A stretch of DNA of 64,000 nucleotides from Rhodomicrobium vannielii ATCC 17100 (lineage in GTDB: Bacteria; Pseudomonadota; Alphaproteobacteria; Rhizobiales; Rhodomicrobiaceae). The translations under genes were made by a program, and so were the position numbers. The notes beneath the pieces are model-generated. The model saw only the letters and a list, made by a program, of their open reading frames with translations, had not been told where the DNA came from and ran no database searches. Within the stretch, counting starts at the first letter, position 1. Each line of letters opens with the position of its first letter. Shown here piece after piece: positions 43,503 to 54,054 of this stretch. The stretch is taken from assembly GCF_000166055.1 (NCBI RefSeq), contig NC_014664.1, forward strand, positions 2,052,001 to 2,116,000, read 5' to 3'.

Positions 43503-43846
43503 TGTGCCTGCGGTGTGAGTGCGCCAGTCGCCGCCGGCGCTTCCCCACGACGCGACCCCACGCTGCCAACCAACGCGCCAGCTGCTTCTATGCAGCAACC
43601 GGCACCGGGGGCCCCATCGCTAGCGGCCGCTGCGGAAATTTCGGCCACGCCTCCCTCGCAATCCAGCTCGGCTCTGCCGGAGCAAAGCGGCACTCGTTTG
43701 CATTTATTGGAAGTCACGCTCAAATTCGCCAAGCCGCATAGACCGAAGATTTCACTCGGTTGTACTACTCAGTGGGTATGGACGCGCTTGGTCGACTGCA
43801 TTTGAATGGATCAAAACGAGGCTTCACCTCGAATGGGAGAACGACC
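43503..43846. other. Intergenic region between rpoH and malate synthase
   Basis: About 340 bp. Open frames here are Pro/Ala/Ser-rich and overlap on both strands, with no family match and no ribosome site; I see no supported gene. The last ~100 bp should hold the malate synthase promoter. Confidence 0.5.
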
Positions 43847-45457
<1,611 letters not shown>

Positions 45458-45572
45458 GGCGGCACGTCTTCGCCAAAGTAGTAAAAGCAGAAACGAAAGT
45501 ACAGCCTAAACGTGTATCAGTACACTAAGCAACCAAAGGTGGTGGATGGGAAGGTTTTTTATACCGACCCGG

Positions 45573-45587
45573 TTAAGCGCGTTTTAA
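45573..45587 (+). promoter_or_regulatory. CtrA-binding site upstream of sciP
   Basis: Perfect full-length CtrA motif TTAA (45573-45576), 7 bp, TTAA (45584-45587), 51 bp before the sciP ATG. In Caulobacter sciP is a CtrA target, so the site fits the gene. Confidence 0.72.
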
Positions 45588-45638
45588 ATAGGTCGCAATA
45601 AAGTTCACCTCAGGTCTTTGATCGCGTGTGAGAGTACT

Positions 45639-45914
45639 ATGACCGACTTGTTCCGCCCTCGCCTTCGCTATGTGCTCGGCCCCGATGGGAGTCCGCTGAC
45701 CATCGCGGATCTTCCTCCCCCAAATACGAAACGCTGGGTTATTCGCCGAAAGGCTGAGGTTGTCGCGGCTGTTCGCGGCGGCCTTCTGAGCCTCGACGAT
45801 GCCTGCCAGCGCTATAAGCTGACGATCGACGAGTTCCTAAGCTGGCAGCGCCTCATAGACCGGCACGGCTTGCCGGGCCTGCGGGCGACCAAGGTTCAGG
45901 ACTACAGGAACTGA
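45639..45914 (+). CDS. sciP: CtrA inhibitor SciP (DUF1153)
   Basis: 91 aa from MTDLFRPRLRYVLGPDGSPL. RWVIRRKAEVVAAVRGGLLS and LDDACQRYKLTIDEFLSWQR form the trihelical DNA-binding domain of the DUF1153 family, conserved in alphaproteobacteria. In Caulobacter SciP blocks CtrA-dependent transcription during G1. A full CtrA box upstream suggests the same feedback. An upstream TTG extension is unnecessary. Confidence 0.93.
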   Translation: MTDLFRPRLRYVLGPDGSPLTIADLPPPNTKRWVIRRKAEVVAAVRGGLLSLDDACQRYKLTIDEFLSWQRLIDRHGLPGLRATKVQDYRN

Positions 45915-45921
45915 TGCGCAA

Positions 45922-45950
45922 AAGGCGGCGGCTGCCTATTGAGCCGCCTT
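45922..45950. terminator. Bidirectional hairpin between sciP and the convergent gene
   Basis: AAGGCGGC / GCCGCCTT stem with a 13-nt loop, 8 bp past the sciP stop. The stop of the convergent gene lies inside the loop. Confidence 0.6.
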
Positions 45951-46235
45951 GCCTTGCGCCGCTGCGTTGTCGAGGAACAGCAACCCGTCTTCAAGAGAGA
46001 CAATCTCGGGTCCGTCGAACTCGTAGTCCTCGCCATCCGCAAGACGGATCACGCAGCTTTTTTCGCAAAGCGTTAGCTGTTCGCCTGCCTTGATGGTCTG
46101 TTCCGCCTGTTTGTCGCCTTCAATGACGATCAATGTTTGATCGGTAGCGTCGCGATTGGTCACGGATATGCCGAAAGCGGACGCCGGCAACAGCGCGAAG
46201 GGCGCGATCATGAGTATCCTGCAAGCCAGCCGCAT
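45936..46235 (-). CDS. Small exported hypothetical protein
   Basis: 99 aa. A Sec signal peptide (MRLACRILMIAPFALLPASA) is followed by a ~75-residue beta-rich domain with a Cys pair (TLCEKSC) that could form a disulfide in the periplasm. No family is recognised. It converges on sciP across a shared hairpin. Confidence 0.65.
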   Translation of the reverse strand: MRLACRILMIAPFALLPASAFGISVTNRDATDQTLIVIEGDKQAEQTIKAGEQLTLCEKSCVIRLADGEDYEFDGPEIVSLEDGLLFLDNAAAQGKAAQ

Positions 46236-46339
46236 GGTTCCCTCGGGGCGTGTGGTACGACGGTGATACGGGCTATGCTTACAGGAGGATGCGGAAAAAG
46301 GGGAAGAGTTCTCTTCCGCCTTTTCCTCGCCAACAATTC

Positions 46340-46435
46340 CTACTTTTTCCCGCCCTTTTTGGGTGGGGCCTTCTCTTCGGCTTTGCCTTTCGGCTTCGCG
46401 GCTTCCTTCGGCTTCGCTTCAGGTTTCTTTGCCAT
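46340..46435 (-). CDS. 31-aa Lys/Ala/Pro-rich peptide
   Basis: On the minus strand an ATG at 46435, with AAAGGTGAT 6 nt upstream, opens a 31-codon frame MAKKPEAKPKEAAKPKGKAE and further Lys/Pro residues, ending in Lys-Lys-stop. It is strongly basic and disordered, similar in style to the tails of histone H1-like or HU-associated proteins. The good ribosome site and biased composition support expression; function unknown. Confidence 0.5.
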   Translation of the reverse strand: MAKKPEAKPKEAAKPKGKAEEKAPPKKGGKK

Positions 46436-46566
46436 CGTCGTATCACCTTTGAAGAACGCGCCAAATCGAATAGGCGCATCACGGAGTTTGCGAGCAACTT
46501 TACCGGAGCGCAATTAAAATCTGCGCCCGGCAGTAGAAGCTGCTCCCGCCTGAGAGAAGAACGAGC

Positions 46567-47673
46567 ATGACCCGCCTTGCCCACTTGATCGCCCTATGTA
46601 TAGCCGCTGCCGTTGCTTGCTCCCTGGAGGCCAGGGCGCAGGGGCACGCCTCCGGGGGAGCGTGCTGGTCGGCCGCCGAACTCGCGGGCAAGCCGGGCGA
46701 AAAGTCAATTCACCGAGAGACTTACGATCCCACCATTGAGCCGCGCGACCTGGCCGAGCCGCTCGCGCCCGTGGCGCCAGCGCTTCGCGGCTCCATTCGC
46801 AGCGTGAAGCTTCCGCCGGGCGAGAAGCTCGTCGCGCTCACCTTCGACCTCTGCGAAAACGCGTGGGAGGTGTCGGGCTACGATGCTTCCATCTTCGACA
46901 CGCTGCGCAAGAGCGGCGTGAAGGCCACGTTTTTTGCGAGCGGAAAGTGGCTGATGGATCACAGCGAACGCGCCCAGCAACTCATGGCCGATCCGCTGTT
47001 CGAGGTCGGCGCGCATAGCTGGACGCACAGAAATTTCCGCCTCCTGCCGCCGGACGAAATGCGGCGCGACCTTTCGCTTAATCTCAACGCGGACGGTCGC
47101 CTTCGCCGCGAGCTTTCCGGCCGAAGCTGCTATCGCCCCGGCACAGGCCCGGTTGAAGCCAGCCGCCCGCTCGTCTTCCGCTTTCCATTCGGCACCTGCA
47201 ACACGGAGGCGCTCGACGCCGTGAACGACGCCGGGCTGCTCGCCATCCAGTGGGACATCCCGACCGGCGACCCGGCACCCGCCCAGACCGCCGACGCCAT
47301 CGCAAAAAGCGCCGCCACCGCGAAGCCCGGCTCGATCATCGTGATGCACGCGAACGGGCGCGGCCATCATACGGCGGAGGCTTTGCCGCACATGATCGAT
47401 GAGTTGCGGAAGCGCGGTTTCGGGTTTGCTACGGTGAGCGAGTTGATCGCGAAGGGCACGCCGGTCATCAAGGACACCTGCTACGAGCTCAAGCCGGGGG
47501 ATAACGTGAAGTACGACAAGCTTTTCCCGCTGGACCGCGCGAATAACGCGGCACCGCCGCCCGCCGCCGCTGCGAAGCACGCACCCGCCCCGACCGGCTG
47601 GGGCGCAGATGTCAAGAACACTGCCCCGGCAGCGACGCACCCCGCCGCGCCAATCACGGCGGACAGGCCATGA
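46567..47673 (+). CDS. Secreted polysaccharide deacetylase (CE4 family)
   Basis: 368 aa. A signal peptide (about 1-24) precedes the deacetylase domain: LVALTFDLCENAWEVSGYD carries the catalytic Asp, in a variant TFDLCE instead of TFDDG. VGAHSWTHRNFRLLPPDEMR gives the zinc-binding His-x3-His, FRFPFGTCN replaces the usual RPPYG, and IIVMHANGRGHHTAEALP gives the last motif. A Pro/Ala-rich tail of ~50 residues follows. It probably removes N- or O-acetyl groups from peptidoglycan or an exopolysaccharide. It overlaps the GNAT gene by 4 bp. Confidence 0.88.
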   Translation: MTRLAHLIALCIAAAVACSLEARAQGHASGGACWSAAELAGKPGEKSIHRETYDPTIEPRDLAEPLAPVAPALRGSIRSVKLPPGEKLVALTFDLCENAWEVSGYDASIFDTLRKSGVKATFFASGKWLMDHSERAQQLMADPLFEVGAHSWTHRNFRLLPPDEMRRDLSLNLNADGRLRRELSGRSCYRPGTGPVEASRPLVFRFPFGTCNTEALDAVNDAGLLAIQWDIPTGDPAPAQTADAIAKSAATAKPGSIIVMHANGRGHHTAEALPHMIDELRKRGFGFATVSELIAKGTPVIKDTCYELKPGDNVKYDKLFPLDRANNAAPPPAAAAKHAPAPTGWGADVKNTAPAATHPAAPITADRP

Positions 47674-48179
47674 CTGCCTCGCCGCACGGCCCGTTCGAAA
47701 ATTTGCGCCACGATCTGGGCGACGCGCTCATCTTGAGGCCCCTCAAGCCCGAACACGCGAAGGCGCTCGGCGCGGCTATGGCGGAGATCCCGCCCTGGTC
47801 GGTCGTCAACTGGAGCGCCCCCAGCATCGCCGCTTCGCTCCAGCGGGAGGTTCCCGCCCTCAAGCGGTTCGAGGTTCTGCAAGATGGGCGGCTCGCGGGC
47901 ATCGTCGCGATCCAGAATCCGTTCCTGCACGGGCCTTATCTCCAGCTTTTCTGCGTGCTGCCGGAGTTTCAGGGGCGCGGACTAGGCCATCGCCTGCTGC
48001 AATGGATGGAGGACGAGGCGCACAAAGGCGGCGCGCGCCAGCTCTGGCTCTGCGTCTCCACGTTCAACACGCGCGCAGAAGCCCTCTATCGCCGCTTCGG
48101 CTTCGAGCAGGCCGGGCTTTTCGACAAGCTCGCGATCGACGAGTCGGATGAGATTTTCATGCGCAAGCGGCTGTTTTGA
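47670..48179 (+). CDS. GNAT-family N-acetyltransferase
   Basis: 169 aa. The GNAT core is LQLFCVLPEFQGRGLGHRLL (about 91-110, with the Q-G-R-G-L-G acetyl-CoA loop) followed by QLWLCVSTFNTRAEALYRRF and GFEQAGLF. It is coupled to the deacetylase gene by an ATGA junction, so the two may act on the same surface sugar or be merely co-expressed. Substrate unknown. Confidence 0.88.
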   Translation: MTASPHGPFENLRHDLGDALILRPLKPEHAKALGAAMAEIPPWSVVNWSAPSIAASLQREVPALKRFEVLQDGRLAGIVAIQNPFLHGPYLQLFCVLPEFQGRGLGHRLLQWMEDEAHKGGARQLWLCVSTFNTRAEALYRRFGFEQAGLFDKLAIDESDEIFMRKRLF

Positions 48180-48213
48180 ACGCGGTCGAGCGGTGCGACT
48201 GCAACTTGGTTCA

Positions 48214-49293
48214 TCAAGCGTTTTGATCGGCGGACTCCGTCGTCGGCGACGACGTCTTGCGCTCCCCAATGTGCCAGATCTTCTCGGCGCGACTGCCGAG
48301 TAGCCAGAAACTTACCGCAAGGATCGCAAAGAAGATGGCCTTGTGAGTGCCGTCCCAGAAATGTTCGAAAAACTTGGTGTAAAGGGCGATGCCGAGGAAG
48401 GTGAGGCCAAAGCCCTTGATCGTTCCGTGCTCGCACCTGAGCCCGTAGCCTATAGCGACAAGCGCAGCGAGGCCGAAAGCGATGGACCACAACGCCAATT
48501 CAAGGTCGCCGCTCCTGTGGAAATGCGTGAAATCGACCTGATAGCCGAAGATAGACAGGATCCAGAGGGCGATGAAGAAGTAGAGAAGCCCGACGACAAG
48601 CGTAGAGCGGGCAAAATCTGGAAACCGCTCGGACCTTTCAACAAGGACACCAGCTACGGCGAGGAATGCTCCGAAGGCGACGAAACGAATGGGGTAGTCC
48701 ATTCCGAGGTAATACATGCCGAAACCGGAGACATAGCCAGACTCAGCGCCCATCCAGCTACAAAGGCTTAACAGCGCAAAGATCCAGATCAGGTTCGAGC
48801 GCGACCAGAGCGCGACTGCCGCATAGATCAGTGAGGCCAGCAAAAGCAGCAGCGAGAGGTGTCCCTTTTCGGCGTCGAAAGCGTATGACAACTGGCCGAC
48901 CGCACCCACTGTCGCCACGCCGCCCAGCGCCATGATGGCTTCGTTGCTGAACACCTTGTGCGGGCTCACCTCACGCCGTCGCGCTCCGAGCCAATAGAAG
49001 GCTCCCGCAAGGACGCCGAGTGCCGCACTTTTTACCTGATAGGGGGCAGAAAAAATTCTCCTCAACAGGGCGAGCAGTTGCTCGTCGGCGAGGACAGCCC
49101 CAATCGCGATGACGACGCAGGCAAGCGCAACCCAGAAGCAATATTTCGCCAGCGCTTTCCAGTCGAAGCCGCGCACTACGATGGTAGCGGCGAGGCGCTC
49201 GGCTACGGCGGGGTCGAGCGCACCATCCTGCTTCCAGGCGACGACCGCGCTCAAGATCGCTTTCGCCTGATTTCTGCCGACCACCACGCGCAT
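48214..49293 (-). CDS. DUF2157-like multipass membrane protein
   Basis: 359 aa from MRVVVGRNQAKAILSAVVAW. A cytoplasmic N-terminal region of ~45 residues (with PAVAERLAATIVVRGFDWKA) precedes about eight to ten membrane helices. The N-terminal region followed by helices matches the DUF2157 layout. Function unknown. The start at 49293 is chosen because the upstream in-frame extension is not hydrophobic or conserved-looking. Confidence 0.65.
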   Translation of the reverse strand: MRVVVGRNQAKAILSAVVAWKQDGALDPAVAERLAATIVVRGFDWKALAKYCFWVALACVVIAIGAVLADEQLLALLRRIFSAPYQVKSAALGVLAGAFYWLGARRREVSPHKVFSNEAIMALGGVATVGAVGQLSYAFDAEKGHLSLLLLLASLIYAAVALWSRSNLIWIFALLSLCSWMGAESGYVSGFGMYYLGMDYPIRFVAFGAFLAVAGVLVERSERFPDFARSTLVVGLLYFFIALWILSIFGYQVDFTHFHRSGDLELALWSIAFGLAALVAIGYGLRCEHGTIKGFGLTFLGIALYTKFFEHFWDGTHKAIFFAILAVSFWLLGSRAEKIWHIGERKTSSPTTESADQNA

Positions 49294-49415
49294 GCTGGCC
49301 ACCTCTGCCGATGGAGTTCCATTGCGTGGCCCATGTATAGGCGCGCAATGCGACGGCAAAAGGGTGGCGAAGCATGGTCGGGCCAGTGCAGCCCGAAAAA
49401 GCGCCGCGACTCTGC

Positions 49416-50405
49416 CTACGCCACCTCAAGCACGACGCGGCCGCGAACCTTCCCCGCCAGGATGTCCTCGGCGAGCGTGACCGCATCCTTCCACGAATGC
49501 GTTGTCGTCAGCGCGGCGAGCTTCGCGCGGTCGAGGTCTTGCGCAAGCCGCGCCCAGGCTTCGAGCCGTTTCGCCTTCGGTGCCATGACCGAGTCGATGC
49601 CCGCCAGCGTCACGCCGCGCAGGATGAACGGGGCGACGCTCGCGGGGAGGTCCAGACCTTGCGCGAGCCCGCATGCCGCGACCGTGCCGCCATATTTCGT
49701 CTGCGCGAGGACATTCGCGAGCGTATGGCTGCCGACGGAATCGACCGCGCCCGCCCAGCGCTCACGGCCGAGCGGCTTGCCCGGCGCCGAAAGCTCCTGC
49801 CGCGCCACGATCTCCGACGCGCCGAGCGATTTCAGGTAGGCTTCCTCTTCCGGGCGGCCCGTCGAAGCATGCACCGTGAAGCCGAGCTTCGACAGCAGCG
49901 CCGCCGCGACGCTGCCGACGCCGCCGGACGCGCCCGTGACAAGCACCGGCCCCTTGTCCGGCGTCACGCCGTGCGCTTCGAGCGCCAGCACGCAGAGCAT
50001 CGCCGTATAACCCGCCGTGCCGATGGCCATCGCATCGGCGCGCGAAAGCTCGGCGGGCAGCGGCACCAGCCAATCGCCCTTCACGCGGGATAATTGCGCA
50101 TAGCCGCCGAGATGGGTTTCGCCCGTGCCCCAGCCGTTCAGCACCACCTCATCGCCGGGGGTGAAGTCGGGATGCGACGACGTTTCCACGACGCCCGCGA
50201 AATCGATCCCCGGCACCATGGGCCAGCGGCGCACCACCGGGGCCTTCCCCGTGATGGCAAGGCCGTCCTTGTAGTTCACGGTCGAATGCGTCACGCGCAC
50301 CGTGACATCGCCCGGCATGAGGTCCGCATCCGAAAGCTCGGTCCACGCGACGGCCTGACCGGTTTCGGTTTTCGTGAGAAGGAGCGCTTCGAACTTTTCC
50401 GTCAT
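49416..50405 (-). CDS. acuI: Acrylyl-CoA reductase AcuI / YhdH-type quinone oxidoreductase
   Basis: 329 aa medium-chain reductase. [39 protein letters not shown] and [20 protein letters not shown] are diagnostic of the AcuI/YhdH branch. The NADPH-binding [20 protein letters not shown] lies near 155. AcuI reduces acryloyl-CoA to propionyl-CoA and protects against acrylate in DMSP or 3-hydroxypropionate metabolism. Monocistronic here. Confidence 0.92.
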   Translation of the reverse strand: MTEKFEALLLTKTETGQAVAWTELSDADLMPGDVTVRVTHSTVNYKDGLAITGKAPVVRRWPMVPGIDFAGVVETSSHPDFTPGDEVVLNGWGTGETHLGGYAQLSRVKGDWLVPLPAELSRADAMAIGTAGYTAMLCVLALEAHGVTPDKGPVLVTGASGGVGSVAAALLSKLGFTVHASTGRPEEEAYLKSLGASEIVARQELSAPGKPLGRERWAGAVDSVGSHTLANVLAQTKYGGTVAACGLAQGLDLPASVAPFILRGVTLAGIDSVMAPKAKRLEAWARLAQDLDRAKLAALTTTHSWKDAVTLAEDILAGKVRGRVVLEVA

Positions 50406-50743
50406 GGTCGAACTCTCATCGCGATTGAAACGGGGATGCCCGCAGCCGGGCGGTTTTCGCGATTATAGGAACGTTCGTCCTCTGCCGCGACATGCCGCCG
50501 CGACCGCCTTTAGGCGTAGCCCTCAAAAAGAAAAGCCAGTGCTCAAGCGGAGGCGAAACATAAAACAGTTCAACCGGATGCGGCCCGGAATTGGGATGCG
50601 ACGTATCCATTTCGTAGGGAGGCGAAATAATCGTCTGATATTGCAGTGCGTTAGCTGCATTGCACAAACGAAAAACATTTGCACTTTCGCATAAGAGGCC
50701 CGATCATTCGCGCAGAGGTCAACATCTCGAAGGATGCACGTAG
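50406..50743. other. Intergenic region
   Basis: No supported gene or structure. It contains the acuI promoter side and the upstream region of the small membrane peptide. Confidence 0.5.
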
Positions 50744-50827
50744 ATGCCCCTGTCCGTCGAACTCGTTCGCATCGCCACGTTTGCGGTGTTCGCGTTTCTC
50801 ACAGCCTTCGTGATCGGCGTGGTCTGA
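50744..50827 (+). CDS. 27-aa single-helix membrane peptide
   Basis: ATG at 50744 with AAGGA nine nt upstream. The peptide is MPLSVELVRIATFAVFAFLT plus seven more hydrophobic residues, a single membrane helix. It lies 135 bp before nagZ in the same direction. It may be a real small membrane protein; no family is known to me. Confidence 0.4.
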   Translation: MPLSVELVRIATFAVFAFLTAFVIGVV

Positions 50828-50961
50828 CCGCACCGTCAACGGTCGCGCGATATCGTTAACCCTCGCGACGAACCTCGCAACCGCGCGTTGTCCCCCACGT
50901 TGTCGCCCCTGCGAAACGCGCCTATAGTCCGGCGCAATCGAAATGCGACCCCGGAGGCATT

Positions 50962-51978
50962 GTGACACGGCGTGCATTCATCTGCGGCCTGGCTGGCCAT
51001 TCGCTGAAGCCCGAGGAGCGGGCATTTCTCAGCGACACGCGGCCCGCCGGCATCATCCTTTTCGCGCGGAACGTCGAAAATCCGAAGCAGGTCGCGGCTC
51101 TAATCGACGAGGCGCAGGACGCGGCGGGTGGAGACGGGCGCATGATCGTCATGGTCGATCAGGAGGGCGGGCGCGTGCAGCGTCTTTGCGAGCCTCACTG
51201 GCCAAAATATCCGCCCGCGCGCGCGTTCTGCGCCATGGAGGCTGCGGACGAAAGCCGCGCCGAAGCGGCAAATCTCTGCGCGCAGGCTATGGCGGCGGAC
51301 CTCGCCACGCTCGGCTTCAACACCACTGCCGCGCCCGTGCTCGACGTGCCCATTCCCGGCGCGGACAACATCATCGGCGACCGCGCCTATGGCGAGGACG
51401 TCGAAACCGTGATCGCGCTGGGCCGTGCGGTGGCGGACGGGCTTCTCGCGCAGGGCCTCCTGCCGATCATGAAGCACATTCCGGGGCACGGACGCGCCAT
51501 GGCGGACAGCCATCTCGCGCTTCCGGTGGTCCACACGCCGCTTGCCGAGCTTGAGGCGCACGACTTCGCGCCCTTCCGCGCGCTGAACGACATCCCCATG
51601 GCGATGACGGCGCATGTCGTCTTCACCGCCGTCGACCCCGCCGCGCCCGTCACGGTCTCGGCGAAGGCGATCCACGAGGTGATCCGGGGCTACATCGGCT
51701 TCGACGGCCTGCTCATGAGCGACGACCTCACCATGAAGGCGCTGAAGGGCACGCCCGGCGAGAACGCACAGGCGGCGCTGGCGGCGGGCTGCGACCTCGC
51801 GCTTCATTGCACAGGCGACCTGGACGAGATGCGCGCCGTGGCTGCCGCGTCGCCGGTGCTTGAAGGCGATGCGCGGCGGCGCTTCGAGGCTGCGCTCGCC
51901 CGCGTGAAGGCGCCGCGAAGCTTCGATGTCGCTGCGGCTGAGGAAGCGCGCGCCAAATCACTCGTGGAGCGAATTTGA
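50962..51978 (+). CDS. nagZ: Beta-N-acetylhexosaminidase NagZ
   Basis: 338 aa from a GTG. Family 3 glycosidase features are RPAGIILFARNVENPKQVAA, MVDQEGGRVQRL and the catalytic-loop motif IMKHIPGHGRAMADSHLALP (about 172-191). The C-terminal FDGLLMSDDLTMKAL gives the Asp nucleophile. It removes GlcNAc from muropeptides during cell-wall recycling. It is followed by scpA, as in many alphaproteobacteria. Confidence 0.94.
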   Translation: MTRRAFICGLAGHSLKPEERAFLSDTRPAGIILFARNVENPKQVAALIDEAQDAAGGDGRMIVMVDQEGGRVQRLCEPHWPKYPPARAFCAMEAADESRAEAANLCAQAMAADLATLGFNTTAAPVLDVPIPGADNIIGDRAYGEDVETVIALGRAVADGLLAQGLLPIMKHIPGHGRAMADSHLALPVVHTPLAELEAHDFAPFRALNDIPMAMTAHVVFTAVDPAAPVTVSAKAIHEVIRGYIGFDGLLMSDDLTMKALKGTPGENAQAALAAGCDLALHCTGDLDEMRAVAAASPVLEGDARRRFEAALARVKAPRSFDVAAAEEARAKSLVERI

Positions 51979-52103
51979 CATTCGGGTTCCGGCATTTGCT
52001 CGCGAGAGCGCGGCGGACAAACGCAAATACCGAGATGGAACCACTGGCAGCGCTCGCGTGAATCGCTCAAAGTGATCGCGCGAGGTGTCAAGCGGAGATT
52101 CGC

Positions 52104-53063
52104 GTGAGCGACGAGACAGATAACGGAGGAAGCAATGAGACGCGTGCGGTGCGGCCGGATCGCGGCGCGGATGCCGTCGATAGCTGGGACGCGCCGGAGC
52201 GCATCGAGCCGGAAGACGAGGCGGACATTCTGCTTCTCGAACTCGACGGCTTTGAAGGCCCACTCGACCTGTTGCTTCAACTCGCGCGCACCCAGAAGGT
52301 CGATCTCGCGAAGCTTTCCATCCTCGACCTCGCGAATCAGTACCTCGCCTATATCGAGGCGGCGCGCGCGCTCCGGCTCGAAATCGCCGCCGATTATCTC
52401 GTGATGGCTGCGTGGCTCGCCTACCTGAAATCCAAGCTGCTGCTGCCGGAAAAGGAACAGGAGCAAGATGGCCTGTCCGGCAAGGAACTCGCGGCGCAGC
52501 TCGCCTTCCGCCTGAAACGTCTCGAAGCGATGCGCGAAGCTCTGGCGAGCCTGATGGGTCGCAAGCGCCTCGGCGTCGATCTTTTCCCGCGCGGCATGCC
52601 GGAAGGCATCCGCATCGTGCGCTCGAACGTCTATCAGGCCAGCATCTTCGACCTGCTCAAGGCCTACGCCGAACAGCGCCAGCGCACCGCCGTCACCGAG
52701 GTGAAATGGGGTGGACGCGTCGTCTGGTCGATAAAGATGGCGCGCGACCGGCTCTCGAAGCTGCTCGGCAAGTTGCCGGACTGGGCCGAACTCGACACCT
52801 TCCTCGAAGAATACAAACCATCGGCAACACTCGCCAACACCGTCACCGCGTCGAGCTTCGGCGCGACGCTTGAGCTTGCGCGCGAGGGTTATCTCGAACT
52901 GCGGCAGGATCGGGCGTTCGGGCCGCTTTATCTGAAGTGGCTGACCGACAAGCCGAACGGGATCGACGTGCTGGGCGTGGACGTGACGGCCGACGAGCGC
53001 AGCGACGACGCAACGGAAGAAGCCAATATCGAGGACACCGGACTGGCCGAAGACGCCGCCTGA
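52104..53063 (+). CDS. scpA: Segregation and condensation protein A
   Basis: 319 aa. The kleisin N-terminus LLLELDGFEGPLDLLLQLAR (about 47-66) and VDLAKLSILDLANQYLAYIE, then LVMAAWLAYLKSKLLLPEKE, are diagnostic. ScpA bridges the SMC dimer with ScpB for chromosome condensation. The usual partner scpB does not follow; the next gene is a small Cys-rich protein after a ~190-bp gap. The start GTG/ATG choice is uncertain: 52104 is GTG. Confidence 0.93.
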   Translation: MSDETDNGGSNETRAVRPDRGADAVDSWDAPERIEPEDEADILLLELDGFEGPLDLLLQLARTQKVDLAKLSILDLANQYLAYIEAARALRLEIAADYLVMAAWLAYLKSKLLLPEKEQEQDGLSGKELAAQLAFRLKRLEAMREALASLMGRKRLGVDLFPRGMPEGIRIVRSNVYQASIFDLLKAYAEQRQRTAVTEVKWGGRVVWSIKMARDRLSKLLGKLPDWAELDTFLEEYKPSATLANTVTASSFGATLELAREGYLELRQDRAFGPLYLKWLTDKPNGIDVLGVDVTADERSDDATEEANIEDTGLAEDAA

Positions 53064-53254
53064 TCTTGCGCGCGCACTGGCAACCCGCGCCCGAAAAATC
53101 ACCACAATTAAAGTGCTGGCGGTCCGCGCGACAGTCAAGCCCGTGCTGTGCGTGCGGCGGGCCAAAAGCGTGATTCGCAAACATGGCGCGGGGTTTGCGA
53201 TGCGATCAATGCTTCAGGAGCGCGCTTTTTATCGATAATGGGGGAGCCGCATCA

Positions 53255-53479
53255 ATGGCGAGCGAGCACGGCATTGTGTGCGAGAACGCGTTCTGCGCAT
53301 GCGAAACGGTGGAGTCTGAGCACGTGTCGGTCGAGGGGCGGCGCTTTTGCTGCATCGCCTGCGCGGAAGACTGGGTTCGCCACAACGGCGCGCACGTCGA
53401 GGCACCTGTCCCGGCGAATCGGCACGGAGCGCGGCCGACCGACGCCCCGCTCGGCGACGTCGGTGATTCGCTCATCTGA
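53255..53479 (+). CDS. Small Cys-rich metallothionein-like protein
   Basis: 74 aa from MASEHGIVCENAFCACETVE, with GGGGGAG about 8 nt upstream. Cysteines are arranged C-x4-C-x-C then CC-x2-C (RRFCCIACAEDWVRHNG), similar to the zinc-binding pattern of bacterial SmtA/BmtA metallothioneins but with fewer Cys. It probably binds zinc or a related metal. The polar tail is unremarkable. An upstream in-frame start at 53183 is rejected. Confidence 0.6.
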   Translation: MASEHGIVCENAFCACETVESEHVSVEGRRFCCIACAEDWVRHNGAHVEAPVPANRHGARPTDAPLGDVGDSLI

Positions 53480-53560
53480 TGCGATTTCGGCGCCGCCTGC
53501 GAGCGACTGCCTGAGCGCGAAGCATCAAGGTAACGCGCGGAAACGACATGAAAACTAAAA

Positions 53561-53588
53561 GACCCTGTTCGTCGAGACGAACAGGGTC
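53561..53588 (-). terminator. Strong hairpin terminator
   Basis: Perfect dyad GACCCTGTTCGTC / GACGAACAGGGTC; on the minus strand it is followed by TTTTAGTTTT. It serves the secreted-protein gene at 53692-54054. Confidence 0.82.
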
Positions 53589-53691
53589 CAGCTTCAGGCT
53601 CGTGGGGAAAGCACCTTGGGGGGATGCTTGTACGGATTTTTCCGTTTCCTGCCCCTATGAGCAAGTCACGTTTTGTTGCAAAGTCTTCCGC

Positions 53692-54054
53692 TCAGAACCC
53701 GTCGTTGCGGCAAGGGCGAGCTACAATAACGCAGCGCTTCAGGTTCCAGACCTGTTGACCGCCGCCGACGCGAGCCGGGTCGCAGTGATACTCCACGACC
53801 TTCGCGTTTTCCCAGGTGATGAAGCGTTCGCCATGCGCGTTGATGACCTGCTCCTGCCAACGCTTGATGGCCGAACGGCGCGCCGAGCGGATCACATAAT
53901 AGGCATCGCCCGCCGCGCGAACCGGTTCGCGGCAGGCCGCGCGTGCTTCCCTCTCCCTTTCATACTGGCTGGACTTGCGCCCATGCTGCGCGGACGCCGG
54001 GAGGCTCATTGTGGCTGTCACCGCCAGGGCCAATAGAACTGCTAGAAATCGCAT
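53692..54054 (-). CDS. Exported hypothetical protein
   Basis: 120 aa. A signal peptide (about 1-23: MRFLAVLLALAVTATMSLPA then SAQ) precedes a basic, helical region (YEREREARAACREPVRAAGD) and a C-terminal part with three Cys (YHCDPARV, LKRCVIVARPC). Periplasmic, no known family. Confidence 0.65.
   Translation of the reverse strand: MRFLAVLLALAVTATMSLPASAQHGRKSSQYEREREARAACREPVRAAGDAYYVIRSARRSAIKRWQEQVINAHGERFITWENAKVVEYHCDPARVGGGQQVWNLKRCVIVARPCRNDGF

Noticed and set aside
43503-43805. Pro/Ala/Ser-rich open frames between rpoH and aceB
   Set aside because: Open on both strands through GC bias, starting within or just past the rpoH terminator, with no ribosome site.
51804-53180. 458-codon minus-strand frame opposite scpA
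   Set aside because: Antisense shadow; scpA has diagnostic kleisin motifs.
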